This document shows, piece by piece, positions 8,113 through 17,152 of a DNA stretch of 64,000 nt. The notes under the pieces were generated by a model. It was not told where the DNA came from, did not search any database, and worked only from the letters and a program-made list of their open reading frames with translations. Position 1 is the first letter of the stretch, and the number at the start of each line of letters is the position of its first letter. The DNA comes from Shimia sp. CNT1-13L.2 (lineage in GTDB: Bacteria > Pseudomonadota > Alphaproteobacteria > Rhodobacterales > Rhodobacteraceae), in NCBI RefSeq assembly GCF_024331145.1, contig NZ_JANDJO010000005.1, positions 172,709 through 236,708 of the forward strand, written 5' to 3'. Position numbers and translations under genes: made by a program.

Positions 8113-10361
8113 ACGGGCAAACCGACTTGCACCAATCCGCTGACAGCAACGCACAAACCTTCGCCGAAGTTCTGCGGGAAACCACCCGCTTCCTCTGGAA
8201 AAGCCGCTGGCGCATCCTTGCCTATGGCTTCCTGTTTGCAAGCATCGCGTTTTACATGACAACGCGCATGGACCGCCTCTACAAAAGCTCGGTCCAGCTG
8301 ATGATCGAACGGCCAGCAACCAGCCCGATTGAAGTTGGGAAATCCGGTCTGGTTCTGCCCGACACCGGCTATGTGGACGGCCAGATCCTCCTGATTGAAT
8401 CCGACGACACCCTGTCACGCGTCATCACCAAGCTGGACCTGCTGGACGAACCCGGCTTCCAGTCGCAACAGCCCGGCCTGTTCACGCAATCCGTCCGCTG
8501 GGTCAAAAGCACCCTGTCCGCCACGCCGCAGACAAACACGCCCCTGCCGGCAAATGTGCCCGACAAGAAAACCCTCTCGGCCCTCAAGATCCTGCGCGAA
8601 GCCGTTTTCGTCTCGCGCGAAGGGGACACCAACGTCGTCAGCATCGACGTCCGCACCGTCTCTCCGCGTCTGGCGCACACGATCGCGGACACCCTTGCCG
8701 GTGTCTACACCGAGATCCGTCTCGAACAGCGACAGTCCCAGGCCCGCGAGTTGAGCGGATGGATTGATGCCCGCGCCGGGGAACTGCGCGCGCAGGTCAC
8801 ACAGGCCGAAGCCGCCGTTACACAGTTCAGGATCGACAACAATCTCATCGGCGAATTTGACGGCCCGACTCTTGGCGATCAAAGGCTTGTCGAACTAAAC
8901 GCCGAGTTGATCCGCTCGCGCGCGGAACTCGCACAAAAGATGGCCTCTTTCGAATTGGCCAAGGGCGTTCTGGCCGGAAACACCGACGCCAGCAGCATTC
9001 CCGAGGTGCAGACCTCGGTTATCTACACCGCCCTGCGCGAACAGCAGCTTGAACAGCAACGACGTGCACAGGAGGCAACGCTTCTAAGTTCCTCCGACAA
9101 CCCGAGGGTCAACCAGATCCTGCGCCGCCTCGCGGCCATCGAAGACCAGATGACCGGTGAAATCGCCCGTATTACCGAAGTTCTGGCCAACGAAACCGAA
9201 ACCCTGCAAAGCCGGATTCGCCTGTTGCAGGCCGAAGTCGCCAAGGCAAGCCAGCAGTCCGAAGTCGAGACCCGCTCGCAGGCGGAACTGCGCGATCTTG
9301 AACGCATCGCCGAAGCCTACCGGCAGCGCCACGAGCGTTACCTCAACAACGCCGGGATCGCTACGGAACTCAGCACCTTCGCCTCCAGCGGCACCCAGAT
9401 CATAAGCGCAGCAACCTGGCCCCTTCTGCCATTCTACCCGCCGACCAAAGTTCTGGTCATCCTGAGTTTCCTGCTCGGGGCCGCGATTGCCGTTGTCCAG
9501 TCGCTGCTGCGCGACATCCTGCGCCCCAGGTTCACGTCCATCGCACAGGTCGAACGCGACCTTGGCATGAAAGTGCTTTCCGTACTGCCCACTCTCGAAG
9601 AGGGCCAGAAAGCTCAGAACGTGATCAATGAAGAACCCTTCTCGCTATTCACCGACGCAACGTCCGTTCTGCGTCAGAACCTCTGGAGCAAATCCGTGGC
9701 ACGCCGCAGCGGAGAAACCCCGGTTGTCCTGATCACCTCCGCCTGCGAAACCGAGGGCAAGACCTCGATCGCGGCAGCCCTTGCAACCTCGGCAAGCTCC
9801 AGCGGACAGAAGGTCATGCTGGTTGATACAGACCTGCGCTACGCGGGCCTTTCAGAGATTTACAAACTCGATGATCAGGAAGGTCTCTGCGAAATTCTGC
9901 AAGGCCAGAGCTGGAGCCCGGTCAAGGCCGATGACAGCAGCATCCTCGACATCGTTCCGGCAGGCAAACTGAACGGGCGGCAACCTTCCGATCTTCTGTC
10001 CGGACCACAATTGCGCAACTTCATCGCAACCGCCCGCGCGCACTATGATCTGGTTGTCCTCGACAGCCCGCCCGTCGCGCACCTCGCCGACACGGCCATT
10101 CTCGCGGACCGCAGCACCGACATCGCGCTGGTTCTGCAACTGAATTCCACCTCTGTCGAAGCGGTGCGCTCCACCATTCAACGCCTGCCACGACGCCGCA
10201 TCGCGGGTGCCATCGTGAATGCCGTCTCGCCCTCGGACAAGGCCGGCATCTGGTCAAACGCAGGTGTCTATGCCGCGACCTACAAGCAATCGGCCAAACT
10301 CTACCAACTGCACAACACGGGTGATGACCTCCAGACTCCGGATCGTCGGGAAAAGAGCTGA
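8109..10361 (+). CDS. Polysaccharide co-polymerase / tyrosine autokinase (Wzc/ExoP-like)
   Basis: A 750-residue inner-membrane BY-kinase that controls chain length and export of exopolysaccharide. Order: N-terminal TM at about 31-47, Wzz chain-length domain, long periplasmic coiled-coil region (about 200-420, rich in Q/E/R), second TM at about 455-475 (LVILSFLLGAAIAVVQSLL), then the cytoplasmic kinase with Walker A ACETEGKTSIAAA (about 543-555), Walker A' VMLVDTDLR and Walker B LVVLDSPPV. The C-terminus carries three spaced tyrosines (GVYAATYKQSAKLYQL) that could be the autophosphorylation cluster, sparser than in Wzc. Start at 8109, overlapping the previous stop (ATGA); the longer frame from 8049 just runs back into exoY. 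Confidence 0.9.
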   Translation: MNGQTDLHQSADSNAQTFAEVLRETTRFLWKSRWRILAYGFLFASIAFYMTTRMDRLYKSSVQLMIERPATSPIEVGKSGLVLPDTGYVDGQILLIESDDTLSRVITKLDLLDEPGFQSQQPGLFTQSVRWVKSTLSATPQTNTPLPANVPDKKTLSALKILREAVFVSREGDTNVVSIDVRTVSPRLAHTIADTLAGVYTEIRLEQRQSQARELSGWIDARAGELRAQVTQAEAAVTQFRIDNNLIGEFDGPTLGDQRLVELNAELIRSRAELAQKMASFELAKGVLAGNTDASSIPEVQTSVIYTALREQQLEQQRRAQEATLLSSSDNPRVNQILRRLAAIEDQMTGEIARITEVLANETETLQSRIRLLQAEVAKASQQSEVETRSQAELRDLERIAEAYRQRHERYLNNAGIATELSTFASSGTQIISAATWPLLPFYPPTKVLVILSFLLGAAIAVVQSLLRDILRPRFTSIAQVERDLGMKVLSVLPTLEEGQKAQNVINEEPFSLFTDATSVLRQNLWSKSVARRSGETPVVLITSACETEGKTSIAAALATSASSSGQKVMLVDTDLRYAGLSEIYKLDDQEGLCEILQGQSWSPVKADDSSILDIVPAGKLNGRQPSDLLSGPQLRNFIATARAHYDLVVLDSPPVAHLADTAILADRSTDIALVLQLNSTSVEAVRSTIQRLPRRRIAGAIVNAVSPSDKAGIWSNAGVYAATYKQSAKLYQLHNTGDDLQTPDRREKS

Positions 10362-10365
10362 TCCC

Positions 10366-11709
10366 ATGCCCGCCAGCAAGGAAACCTCCCTCTCCGAAAG
10401 GCTCGTCGCATCCCTTCTGGTTCTCGCGCTGACCGCGCTGCCGCTGACATGGGTTCACATCGCGACAATCGGCGGTTTCAAACTGAACCTCGCCTACGTC
10501 GCGGTCCTTCTCTTGGGGTTGGTCCTGTTCTGCCTGCTGCCAAAGCTGCCCTCCCGAACCTGGCAGCTGCCCGGCTGGTGCGCCCTCATCCTAATGCCCT
10601 ACTTCTTCTACCTCATGGTGCTCGCCATCAGCCTCGCCGGCCTGCCCGACAATGGCATCGTCATACGACAGGTCTTCTTCCTCCTGTGCGGCCTAACCGT
10701 CGGTGCCGCCCTAATGGTCACGGGCGCAGCCCCCCGCCTCCTGCGGCGCGGCGCCCTCTTCGCGATCCTGGGCTTTCTTGTCATTTCCGAAGTCGTCGCC
10801 CGCAACAATGGCCTCAGCTGGCTGATTGCCATCGAACGCCTTCTCCTGCACGGCGATCTGGACTTTGTCGTCTACGGGTTCCTGCGTGAACTCTTCCGCA
10901 TTGCCGGCCCCAGCGGCGCCGATGCTGCAGCCTCGGAAAAGAACATCATCGCAATCGCCCTGTTCACGGCCCTCGTCCTGTTCCGCGCCGCACATACCGC
11001 GCAGAAACCGGATCGGATCGGTCAGGCCATGACCTTCTTCATTATCGCCATCCTGCTGGTTCTCAACACGCGTTCGGTTGTGCTCGTCGCCGTGGTAACG
11101 CTGCCGGTCACCGCATTCATCGCAAAGCTCAACCAACCCCGCTTCAACCGCACCAGCCTCATCGTGAAGACCCTCGTGACTGTCTTCGCCATCGCCTGCG
11201 TCCTCCTCTTCCTCACTTCCGGCGGTGCCGCCGTGTCCCTCTTCGGCGATCGTTTCGCTTTTGATGACGCCTCAACCCAGGGCCGCCTGGATCAGCTTGC
11301 CTTCGCCCTGTCCCGGATCGAACACGCCATCTGGTCGGGCACAGGCCTGCAAGAGATCAACGGACAACTGGTGCACAACCTGTTCCTCGGCGCGTGGCTC
11401 CACTCCGGATTGCTCGCCTTCCTGCTGGTCGCCTCTTTCTACCTTGCCGTTCTCGCCACATGGATCAACTTCCTGATCACCATCGCGCGAAATGGCGCAA
11501 ACTTCGCCCTTCCCCTGCGCCCCGAATGGGTGGCCATGCTGCCGGTCCTGCCCCTGTTCCGTGTCTGGATCGGCGGTGACGCAGGCCATCCGGGCTTTCC
11601 GGAATGGATTGCGCTCTTTTCGTTTTTCACCATCCTGCTCCTCAACCGTCTGGCGCAAGGCAACCGGACGGCTTGGACGACGAGCCAGACCCTGAGAGCC
11701 GCCCATTGA
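10366..11709 (+). CDS. O-antigen ligase/polymerase-like membrane protein (Wzy-type)
   Basis: A 447-residue polytopic inner-membrane protein with about 10-12 hydrophobic segments, a cytosolic basic stretch (RAAHTAQKPDR) and a large loop containing FAFDDASTQGRLDQLAFALSRIEHAIWSGTGLQEINGQLVHNLFLGAW. That loop resembles the R...G...H-N segment of Wzy polymerases and O-antigen ligases. Expected to polymerise lipid-linked repeat units at the periplasmic face. Start ATG 10366, 4 bp after the kinase stop; earlier in-frame starts lie inside the kinase gene. Assignment rests on topology, the loop motif and operon position rather than strong sequence identity. Confidence 0.8.
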   Translation: MPASKETSLSERLVASLLVLALTALPLTWVHIATIGGFKLNLAYVAVLLLGLVLFCLLPKLPSRTWQLPGWCALILMPYFFYLMVLAISLAGLPDNGIVIRQVFFLLCGLTVGAALMVTGAAPRLLRRGALFAILGFLVISEVVARNNGLSWLIAIERLLLHGDLDFVVYGFLRELFRIAGPSGADAAASEKNIIAIALFTALVLFRAAHTAQKPDRIGQAMTFFIIAILLVLNTRSVVLVAVVTLPVTAFIAKLNQPRFNRTSLIVKTLVTVFAIACVLLFLTSGGAAVSLFGDRFAFDDASTQGRLDQLAFALSRIEHAIWSGTGLQEINGQLVHNLFLGAWLHSGLLAFLLVASFYLAVLATWINFLITIARNGANFALPLRPEWVAMLPVLPLFRVWIGGDAGHPGFPEWIALFSFFTILLLNRLAQGNRTAWTTSQTLRAAH

Positions 11710-12527
11710 ACAGGACGAACGACAGATTTGAAGGCAAGGCAACCGGCACCGCCTTTGTCGACCGGGCCAAAGGTCTGCGCGGTCGTATTCTGAACGCAAC
11801 CCTGCCCCAGCGTTTCGTGTTTCACCACGTCCCGAAATGCGGCGGCACCTCGGTCGGGCGCGCCTTCCGGAAACGCTACCTGCTCAGCCAGGCCACAATC
11901 TCGCCCGAAGCCAGCTTCAGGGCCTATCAGGCCTTCACCGGGCGGCGGGACCGCGAACAGATGCTGGTCGATGTGCTGGATCTTCGCGAACAGATGCTGC
12001 TTTACCACCTGTATTCAGACACCCGCTGCGTGTCTGCTCATGTCGCCTTTTCCGACATCGCCTACAGCGGCTTCTCGGACAGCTACAAATTCGTCACCAT
12101 CCTGCGCGAGCCGGTGTCCCGTTTCCTGTCGCACTTCAACTGGAGCCACGCACGCGACGGCGCACACGCCCGTATCGAAGAGGATTTCGACACCTTTCTG
12201 GAGACCGAACGGGCAAAACGCATGGGGGCAACCTACGTCGAATACTTCGCAGGGCGCCCACCGCTCTCGGACATCGCCACCCCGAAGGCCATTGCCAAGG
12301 CCATCTGCAACCTGAACAAGTTCGACGTCGTCGGCCGCCTTGACGACATGGCGCGCTTCGAACGCAACATCTTGGACAAGCTGGGCTTCCGCGTTCGCAT
12401 CGGCCACGAAAACCGCGCCAGTGCACCAAGATCAGGCATACAGCGATCCAACCTAACCACCGCACAACTTCAAATGGTTCAGGACCTCTGCGCCCCGGAC
12501 ATAGCGATTTACGAGGCCGCACCGTGA
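11706..12527 (+). CDS. Sulfotransferase, family 2 (HS2ST/carbohydrate type)
   Basis: A 273-residue PAPS-dependent sulfotransferase of the carbohydrate type. The 5'-PSB loop is FHHVPKCGGTSVGRAF (about residues 40-55) and the 3'-PB motif is FVTILREPVSRFLSHFNW (about 125-142). Start proposed at TTG 11706, which overlaps the TGA of the polymerase gene (TTGA); no ATG exists before the cofactor loop, and the longer frame from 11604 overlaps the polymerase gene. Lying between polymerase and flippase genes, it most likely sulfates the polysaccharide repeat unit (inference). The sulfated position is unknown. Confidence 0.85.
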   Translation: MNRTNDRFEGKATGTAFVDRAKGLRGRILNATLPQRFVFHHVPKCGGTSVGRAFRKRYLLSQATISPEASFRAYQAFTGRRDREQMLVDVLDLREQMLLYHLYSDTRCVSAHVAFSDIAYSGFSDSYKFVTILREPVSRFLSHFNWSHARDGAHARIEEDFDTFLETERAKRMGATYVEYFAGRPPLSDIATPKAIAKAICNLNKFDVVGRLDDMARFERNILDKLGFRVRIGHENRASAPRSGIQRSNLTTAQLQMVQDLCAPDIAIYEAAP

Positions 12528-13801
12528 CGACCTCTGCCCCGCCCCATATTTCCCGACCGCCATCGCTGCGCAGGAACATCGGTTTTGCGATTGCCGGACG
12601 CGGATATTACGCCCTCACCCAGTTTCTCGTCGTCGCCATCGCCGCCCGCCTTGGCAGCCCCGAAGACGTCGGTGCCCTCACCCTTGCCGCTGCAATCGTG
12701 ACGCCGCTGTTCTTTCTCGCCACAATGGGCACGCGCGACGTGCTGACCGTCGACGACCTCGATCATTTCAAACGCGAGGACTACGTGGCACTCCGCCTGC
12801 TGGGCGGCTGTCTTGCCGTGGTCCTCAGCATCCTTGCCGCCTTTCTCCTTTATCGCTCCGACGGTGCTTTCCTTCTGCTCAGCGTCACCGCCTTTGCCTT
12901 TGTGAAGTTCTTTGGCGCTCAGGCCAGCATGAACCACGCCATGTTCCAGCGCGCCGAACGGCTCGACTATGTCGCGCTGTCGCTTCTGGTGCGCGGCTCT
13001 GCCGGGATCATCGCCTTTACACTGATCTTCTGGCAAACCCGCAACCTGCCTGTCGCCCTCGCCTGCGAGGCCCTCGCTTGGGCGCTCAGCTTCTGGATCG
13101 TCGACCGAAATCTCCTGGGCCGCCTGCAATCCGATGTCTCGCTTGAAAGCGCGCTGAACGCCAGCCTGCGCCGGGTCGGAAAACTCTTCCTCTGGGTCCT
13201 GCCGGTGGGCATTGCCCTCTGGATGCTCCGAGCCTCTTCTTCCGTGCCCGCCCTGATGCTGGAACGCGACTACGGGCTACAGGCCGTCGGTCTGTTCGGC
13301 GCGCTGTTCTACGTCCATACCGCGCTGTCGATGCTCGCCAACACCCTCGGCAGCGCCTCTGCCGCACGCCTGAGGCGCTACCTGCGTGAAGGCCGCCACA
13401 AGGATTTCACCCGCCTCTCCTGGTCACTCGTGAAATACGCCGCCCTCTTCGGCGCACTCTCGACGGCACTGGCATGGGTCTTCGGCGCGCAACTCCTCAC
13501 CCTGCTCTTCGGCGCAGAGTACGCGGATCGAAATCTCTTCACGATCATCGTCTTTGCCTCTTCCATAACACTCGCGGCCTCTCCCCTCGTGACCGCCGTC
13601 ACCGCGGCCCAAGCCTTTCGCTGGCGGGTTGTCATCTCCGGCTCAAGCCTTCTGGCCGCCTGCCTTGCGGCTTTGCTTCTGATCCCCGTCTATGGAACAT
13701 TCGGCGCAGCCTGGACCTTTGTCCTCTCAAGCGTGGCCTATCTCGGCTCTACCCTGATCGCCTGCCGGCGTATCGCCGCCATCAGTCAAAAGGCAGCATG
13801 A
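12524..13801 (+). CDS. Polysaccharide flippase (Wzx/MATE-like)
   Basis: A 425-residue membrane protein with 12 or more hydrophobic helices, of the polysaccharide biosynthesis (Wzx, MOP) type, which flips undecaprenyl-linked repeat units across the inner membrane. The N-terminal helix pattern (NIGFAIAGRGYYALTQFLVVAIAARLGSPEDVG) and the FGAEYAD segment before the last four helices are characteristic. Start is GTG 12524, overlapping the sulfotransferase TGA (GTGA). Together with ExoY, Wzc and Wzy-like genes it makes a Wzx/Wzy-dependent pathway; no outer-membrane exporter is encoded here. Confidence 0.85.
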   Translation: MTTSAPPHISRPPSLRRNIGFAIAGRGYYALTQFLVVAIAARLGSPEDVGALTLAAAIVTPLFFLATMGTRDVLTVDDLDHFKREDYVALRLLGGCLAVVLSILAAFLLYRSDGAFLLLSVTAFAFVKFFGAQASMNHAMFQRAERLDYVALSLLVRGSAGIIAFTLIFWQTRNLPVALACEALAWALSFWIVDRNLLGRLQSDVSLESALNASLRRVGKLFLWVLPVGIALWMLRASSSVPALMLERDYGLQAVGLFGALFYVHTALSMLANTLGSASAARLRRYLREGRHKDFTRLSWSLVKYAALFGALSTALAWVFGAQLLTLLFGAEYADRNLFTIIVFASSITLAASPLVTAVTAAQAFRWRVVISGSSLLAACLAALLLIPVYGTFGAAWTFVLSSVAYLGSTLIACRRIAAISQKAA

Positions 13802-14841
13802 TGTCGAACCGGATCAAAACTCTCGGAAAACAGGGGATCGCCAACCTTCAGGCCCGACGCCGCCAGTGGCTCAGCGTTCGCGAGGCCCGGCGCATTGTCG
13901 ACGCCGTCGAACAGTCTGACGGCCCGCTCACCTCTGCCATGCGCAAACGGGCACGCGAAGACGCGGTTGAGCGGCTGGGGAACGACTACCACGCCCACTG
14001 GCTTCTCGCCTTTGCCGCGCTTGCCGGAGAATACCGCGAAGGCTGGCTGCCGGAATGCTACTACCTCGCCCACACCATGCCCAATGTGAACGGCGAAGCG
14101 CACCGCCTCGGCCGCATTCGCGCCACCAACCCGCTGTTCATGGCCAACGCCGACCTGCCGGACATCGCCTATGCCCTGAACGGCCGTTTCCTCTCCGCAC
14201 GGCTTGACCCCCTCACCCCCACCGAGGCGCTCAGCCGCCTGAAGGCCCACGATGAAATCGTCTTCAAATCCGATGGCTCCGGCTTCGGAAACGGTGTCGA
14301 AATCCTCGCCACCCAAGGCCTCACGGCCCCCGATCTCATCCGCCTTGGCAATGGCGTCTTCCAGCCAAGGATTTTGCCCCACCCGGACCTCTCCCGCCTT
14401 GGCTCGGACGCGCTGGCAACCATCCGCCTCGGCACCGTCCTGCCCGCAACCGGTCCGGCCCAGCTGCGCATGGCTTATCTGAAACTCGGACGTCATGGCC
14501 AGAAACACGTCGTCGCCCAGAACCAGCTGCGCATCGCGATTGATCTGCACTCCGGCCACCTGTCCGATCTGGGATACCTCTCCAACTGGACCCGCGTGGA
14601 CCGCCATCCAGACTCACACACAGACTTCGCAGGCCTGCCCATCCCGGGCTTCGACAGCGCCGGCCAGATGGCACTTAACCTGCACGACAAGATGCCACTG
14701 GCGCGGTTCATCTGCTGGGATTTCGCCATCGACCGCGAAGAGCGCCCGCAGTTTCTCGAATGGGAAGGTGGCGTCGTCAGCTTTGCCGAGGGCATTCAGG
14801 GCCCCTGCTTCGCCGATCTTCACTGGGACAGCTTTCACTAG
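13798..14841 (+). CDS. Sugar-transfer-associated ATP-grasp protein
   Basis: A 347-residue protein resembling the ATP-grasp family found in polysaccharide clusters (sugar-transfer associated ATP-grasp). Visible ATP-grasp features: EIVFKSDGSGFGNGVEIL (lysine plus glycine-rich loop, about residues 150-168), RIAIDLHSG, and a metal-binding end ICWDFAIDREERPQFLEWEGG like the D/E-x-N/E pair. ATP-grasp enzymes join a carboxylate to an amine or other nucleophile via acyl phosphate, so an amino acid or acyl decoration of the polysaccharide is possible (inference). Two adjacent ATGs exist; 13798 gives the ATGA overlap with the flippase. Last gene of the operon, followed by a strong hairpin. Confidence 0.75.
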   Translation: MMSNRIKTLGKQGIANLQARRRQWLSVREARRIVDAVEQSDGPLTSAMRKRAREDAVERLGNDYHAHWLLAFAALAGEYREGWLPECYYLAHTMPNVNGEAHRLGRIRATNPLFMANADLPDIAYALNGRFLSARLDPLTPTEALSRLKAHDEIVFKSDGSGFGNGVEILATQGLTAPDLIRLGNGVFQPRILPHPDLSRLGSDALATIRLGTVLPATGPAQLRMAYLKLGRHGQKHVVAQNQLRIAIDLHSGHLSDLGYLSNWTRVDRHPDSHTDFAGLPIPGFDSAGQMALNLHDKMPLARFICWDFAIDREERPQFLEWEGGVVSFAEGIQGPCFADLHWDSFH

Positions 14842-14856
14842 GGCCAAAAAGAAAAC

Positions 14857-14884
14857 GGCCCTGAAAGCGGGTGCTTTCAGGGCC
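14857..14884. terminator. Strong hairpin between EPS operon and tRNA-Met
   Basis: GGCCCTGAAAGC / GCTTTCAGGGCC form a perfect 12-bp stem with a 4-nt GGGT loop. On the minus strand it is followed by a T-rich run (GTTTTCTTTTTGG), so it should terminate the tRNA transcript; read from the plus strand it lies 15 bp after the EPS operon stop. Confidence 0.8.
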
Positions 14885-14892
14885 TGAATTCT

Positions 14893-14969
14893 TGGTGGCG
14901 GTACAGGGACTTGAACCCCGGACACGCGGATTATGATTCCGCTGCTCTAACCAACTGAGCTATACCGCC
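14893..14969 (-). tRNA. tRNA-Met (anticodon CAT), probably elongator
   Basis: The minus strand folds into a full 77-nt cloverleaf with encoded CCA: acceptor GGCGGTA/TACCGCC, D arm GCTC-AGTTGGTTA-GAGC, anticodon arm GCGGA-ATCATAA-TCCGC giving anticodon CAT, and T arm CGGGG-TTCAAGT-CCCTG. The acceptor starts with a base-paired G1-C72, so it is not the initiator type. A tRNA-Ile with lysidine-modified CAT is the alternative, less likely from the overall sequence. Confidence 0.93.
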
Positions 14970-15045
14970 TTGAGTGAGGGGGGATTTATGGGACTCGCCG
15001 GTGATGGTCAAGAGGGAAATGCGCGGCCCATGCAGATTTTGTGAT

Positions 15046-16047
15046 CTACCCCGTCGTCACCGAGAACGAGTAGGGTGAGACACCGAAACGCTCGCGAAAG
15101 CGCTTGGAAAAATGCGAGGTCGACTCGAACCCGCAGGCCACGGCCACCTCGCTTACCGGCAGATCGGTTTCCGCCATCAGCGCCCGCGCCCGTTGCAATC
15201 TCAGGTCCATCAGGTACCGCTTCGGCGTGCGCCCAAGATGATGCGAAAACAGCCGTTCCATCTGCCGCCGCGACACCCCAACCCGATCGGCGATGTCATC
15301 CAGAAGGATTTCCTGATCGATCTCTTCATCAAAGATGCTGATGATCTGCAAAAGCTTCTGGTTCCGGATGCCAAGCGACGCCGATTTTGACGACTGCTGG
15401 CTGTCCACCTCCGAACGATGCACGAAATGTAGGCACATGTTCAGCACCGCCTGGCTCAGCATCGGCCCGTGCTTTTCGTAGATCATCTTGAGAAACAGAT
15501 CAGTCGCCGCCGCCCCGCCGCCACAGGTCATGATCCGGTCGTCGATAACATACAGTTGCTCGCGCACGTCCAGATCGGGATAGGTCTCGCGGAACGGCAA
15601 CTGGTTCTCCCAGTGCAGCGTCAATCCACGCCCCTTGAGGATACCCGCACGCGCCAGCGCATAGGCCCCGGTACACAGCCCGCCCACCGTACGCCCGGTG
15701 CGCCACTGGTAACGCACCCAGTCCGCAACCTTCTTGGAAACGGCCTTTTCGGGTTCCACCCCGGAACAGACAAAAACCTTGGCACCTGCGGGGGTGTCCC
15801 CCATCGCGCAATCCACCCCAAGCTCAACCCCGTTCGAGGCCCGCACGCTCTGCCCGTCTTCCGACATCATCGTCCAGCGATACAACACCTGCCCCGTCAA
15901 CTGGTTGGCGATCCGCAGCGGCTCGATCGCCGCGCTGAAGGCCAGCATGGACAGGTTCGGCAACAGCAGGAACACGAAATGCTCAGGCTCGGCAGTCACG
16001 CCAAGATCCACATGGGCCACGCCTTTGGGGACCAGTCCTTCGCTCAT
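15046..16047 (-). CDS. GlxA-family transcriptional regulator (DJ-1/PfpI + AraC HTH)
   Basis: A 333-residue two-domain regulator. Residues about 20-195 are DJ-1/PfpI-like with the nucleophile-elbow region VGGLCTGAYALARAG; the C-terminal 100 residues form an AraC double HTH (DIADRVGVSRRQMERLFSHHLGRTPKRYLMDLRLQRARALM, then SEVAVACGFESTSHFSKRFRERFGVSP). This architecture is that of GbdR/CdhR/ArgR-type activators of quaternary amine or amino-acid catabolism. Its target is not adjacent: the neighbours are a tRNA and an unrelated LysR gene, so the regulon is unknown. Confidence 0.88.
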   Translation of the reverse strand: MSEGLVPKGVAHVDLGVTAEPEHFVFLLLPNLSMLAFSAAIEPLRIANQLTGQVLYRWTMMSEDGQSVRASNGVELGVDCAMGDTPAGAKVFVCSGVEPEKAVSKKVADWVRYQWRTGRTVGGLCTGAYALARAGILKGRGLTLHWENQLPFRETYPDLDVREQLYVIDDRIMTCGGGAAATDLFLKMIYEKHGPMLSQAVLNMCLHFVHRSEVDSQQSSKSASLGIRNQKLLQIISIFDEEIDQEILLDDIADRVGVSRRQMERLFSHHLGRTPKRYLMDLRLQRARALMAETDLPVSEVAVACGFESTSHFSKRFRERFGVSPYSFSVTTG

Positions 16048-16145
16048 CTCGTTCCTCTACATATCTGGATACGCCAATATAACCGGCCCTATGCGTCCCT
16101 CACAACCAGACTGCGACGGTTTTTCGCCGCAAATCAGCGCACCTG

Positions 16146-17042
16146 TCAGGACGCCGTCGGCGGAAAGGCCTTCAACGCCTCTCGCAACCACCGCATCGCC
16201 CGCGCCGGAACCCGTTCGGCCCGATAAGCAAAGACCATCGGCAAGGGCGCTCCCATATCGAAATCAATCACCTCGAACCGGCTCTGGAAGGCCTGACTGT
16301 GAGTATAAGTTTCGACCACCACACCCACCGTATCCGTCCGCTCGATGATCCCCGAGGCCATCGGGAAGTTCTCAAGAATATGCAGCCCCCGCGCCGGATC
16401 CCCCTCAAGGTGATCCAGAACCCCCATCAGAGGCATCACGTGCGGCCCTGTAATGTCGGGCGAAATGATCGGAAATTGCGCCAGTTCGGCCGCCACCACC
16501 CGACGTCCGCTCAGCGGATGCCCCTTGCGCGCGAACATCCGCGCCTTCAGGGGCGGCAGGGGTTCGGTCACGAACCCGGCCTCGCCGAACAGCGTATGTT
16601 CCGGCGCGATCATCGTATCGAGATCACCCTGCCGCAAAAGCTGCACCCCCGCCTCATAGGGCGTGCCACGCAACTGTACCCGCACCTCGGGATGGTTCAC
16701 CACAAGATGGCGCACGGCCCGGTTCATCACCCCCTCCAGAGACGGCGGCGCAATACCGATCCGCAGCACCCTGTCACGGGAATCGCGCCCGCTCTTGGCG
16801 TCCATCGCCAACTGGTCCATGTCCGAAAGGATACGCGCAGCGCGGTCAATGAAATCCCGCCCTGCCGCCGTCGCCACAACACCGCGTGCCCGCCGGTCAA
16901 ACAGGGCAAACCCCAACTCGGCCTCCATATCGGCAACCGCCTTGGTCACCGCCGACTGCGTGATATGCAGCCCCCGCGCCGCGCCCGAGATCGATCCCTC
17001 GCGATCCACCGCCACAACATATCTCAGCTTGCTCAGATTCAT
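16146..17042 (-). CDS. LysR-family transcriptional regulator
   Basis: A 298-residue LTTR with the N-terminal HTH (LSKLRYVVAVDREGSISGAARGLHITQSAVTKAVADME) and a type 2 periplasmic-binding-like effector domain. Start placed at ATG 17042 because GGAGGA ends 5 nt before it. It faces away from the beta-oxidation-like operon beginning at 17153; the 110-bp gap between them should contain its operator, and AT-rich sequence (GATAATATTGAATT) is present there. It is the best candidate regulator of that operon (inference); the inducer is unknown. Confidence 0.88.
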   Translation of the reverse strand: MNLSKLRYVVAVDREGSISGAARGLHITQSAVTKAVADMEAELGFALFDRRARGVVATAAGRDFIDRAARILSDMDQLAMDAKSGRDSRDRVLRIGIAPPSLEGVMNRAVRHLVVNHPEVRVQLRGTPYEAGVQLLRQGDLDTMIAPEHTLFGEAGFVTEPLPPLKARMFARKGHPLSGRRVVAAELAQFPIISPDITGPHVMPLMGVLDHLEGDPARGLHILENFPMASGIIERTDTVGVVVETYTHSQAFQSRFEVIDFDMGAPLPMVFAYRAERVPARAMRWLREALKAFPPTAS

Positions 17043-17152
17043 CCATTCCTCCAAGGAATACCTTAGGATAATATTGAATTTGCCTAATGGCCTGCGTCAA
17101 TCCCATACTTCGTCCTAAGCAAGTAAAGTGATTGGGATTCGGGGAGGACACC

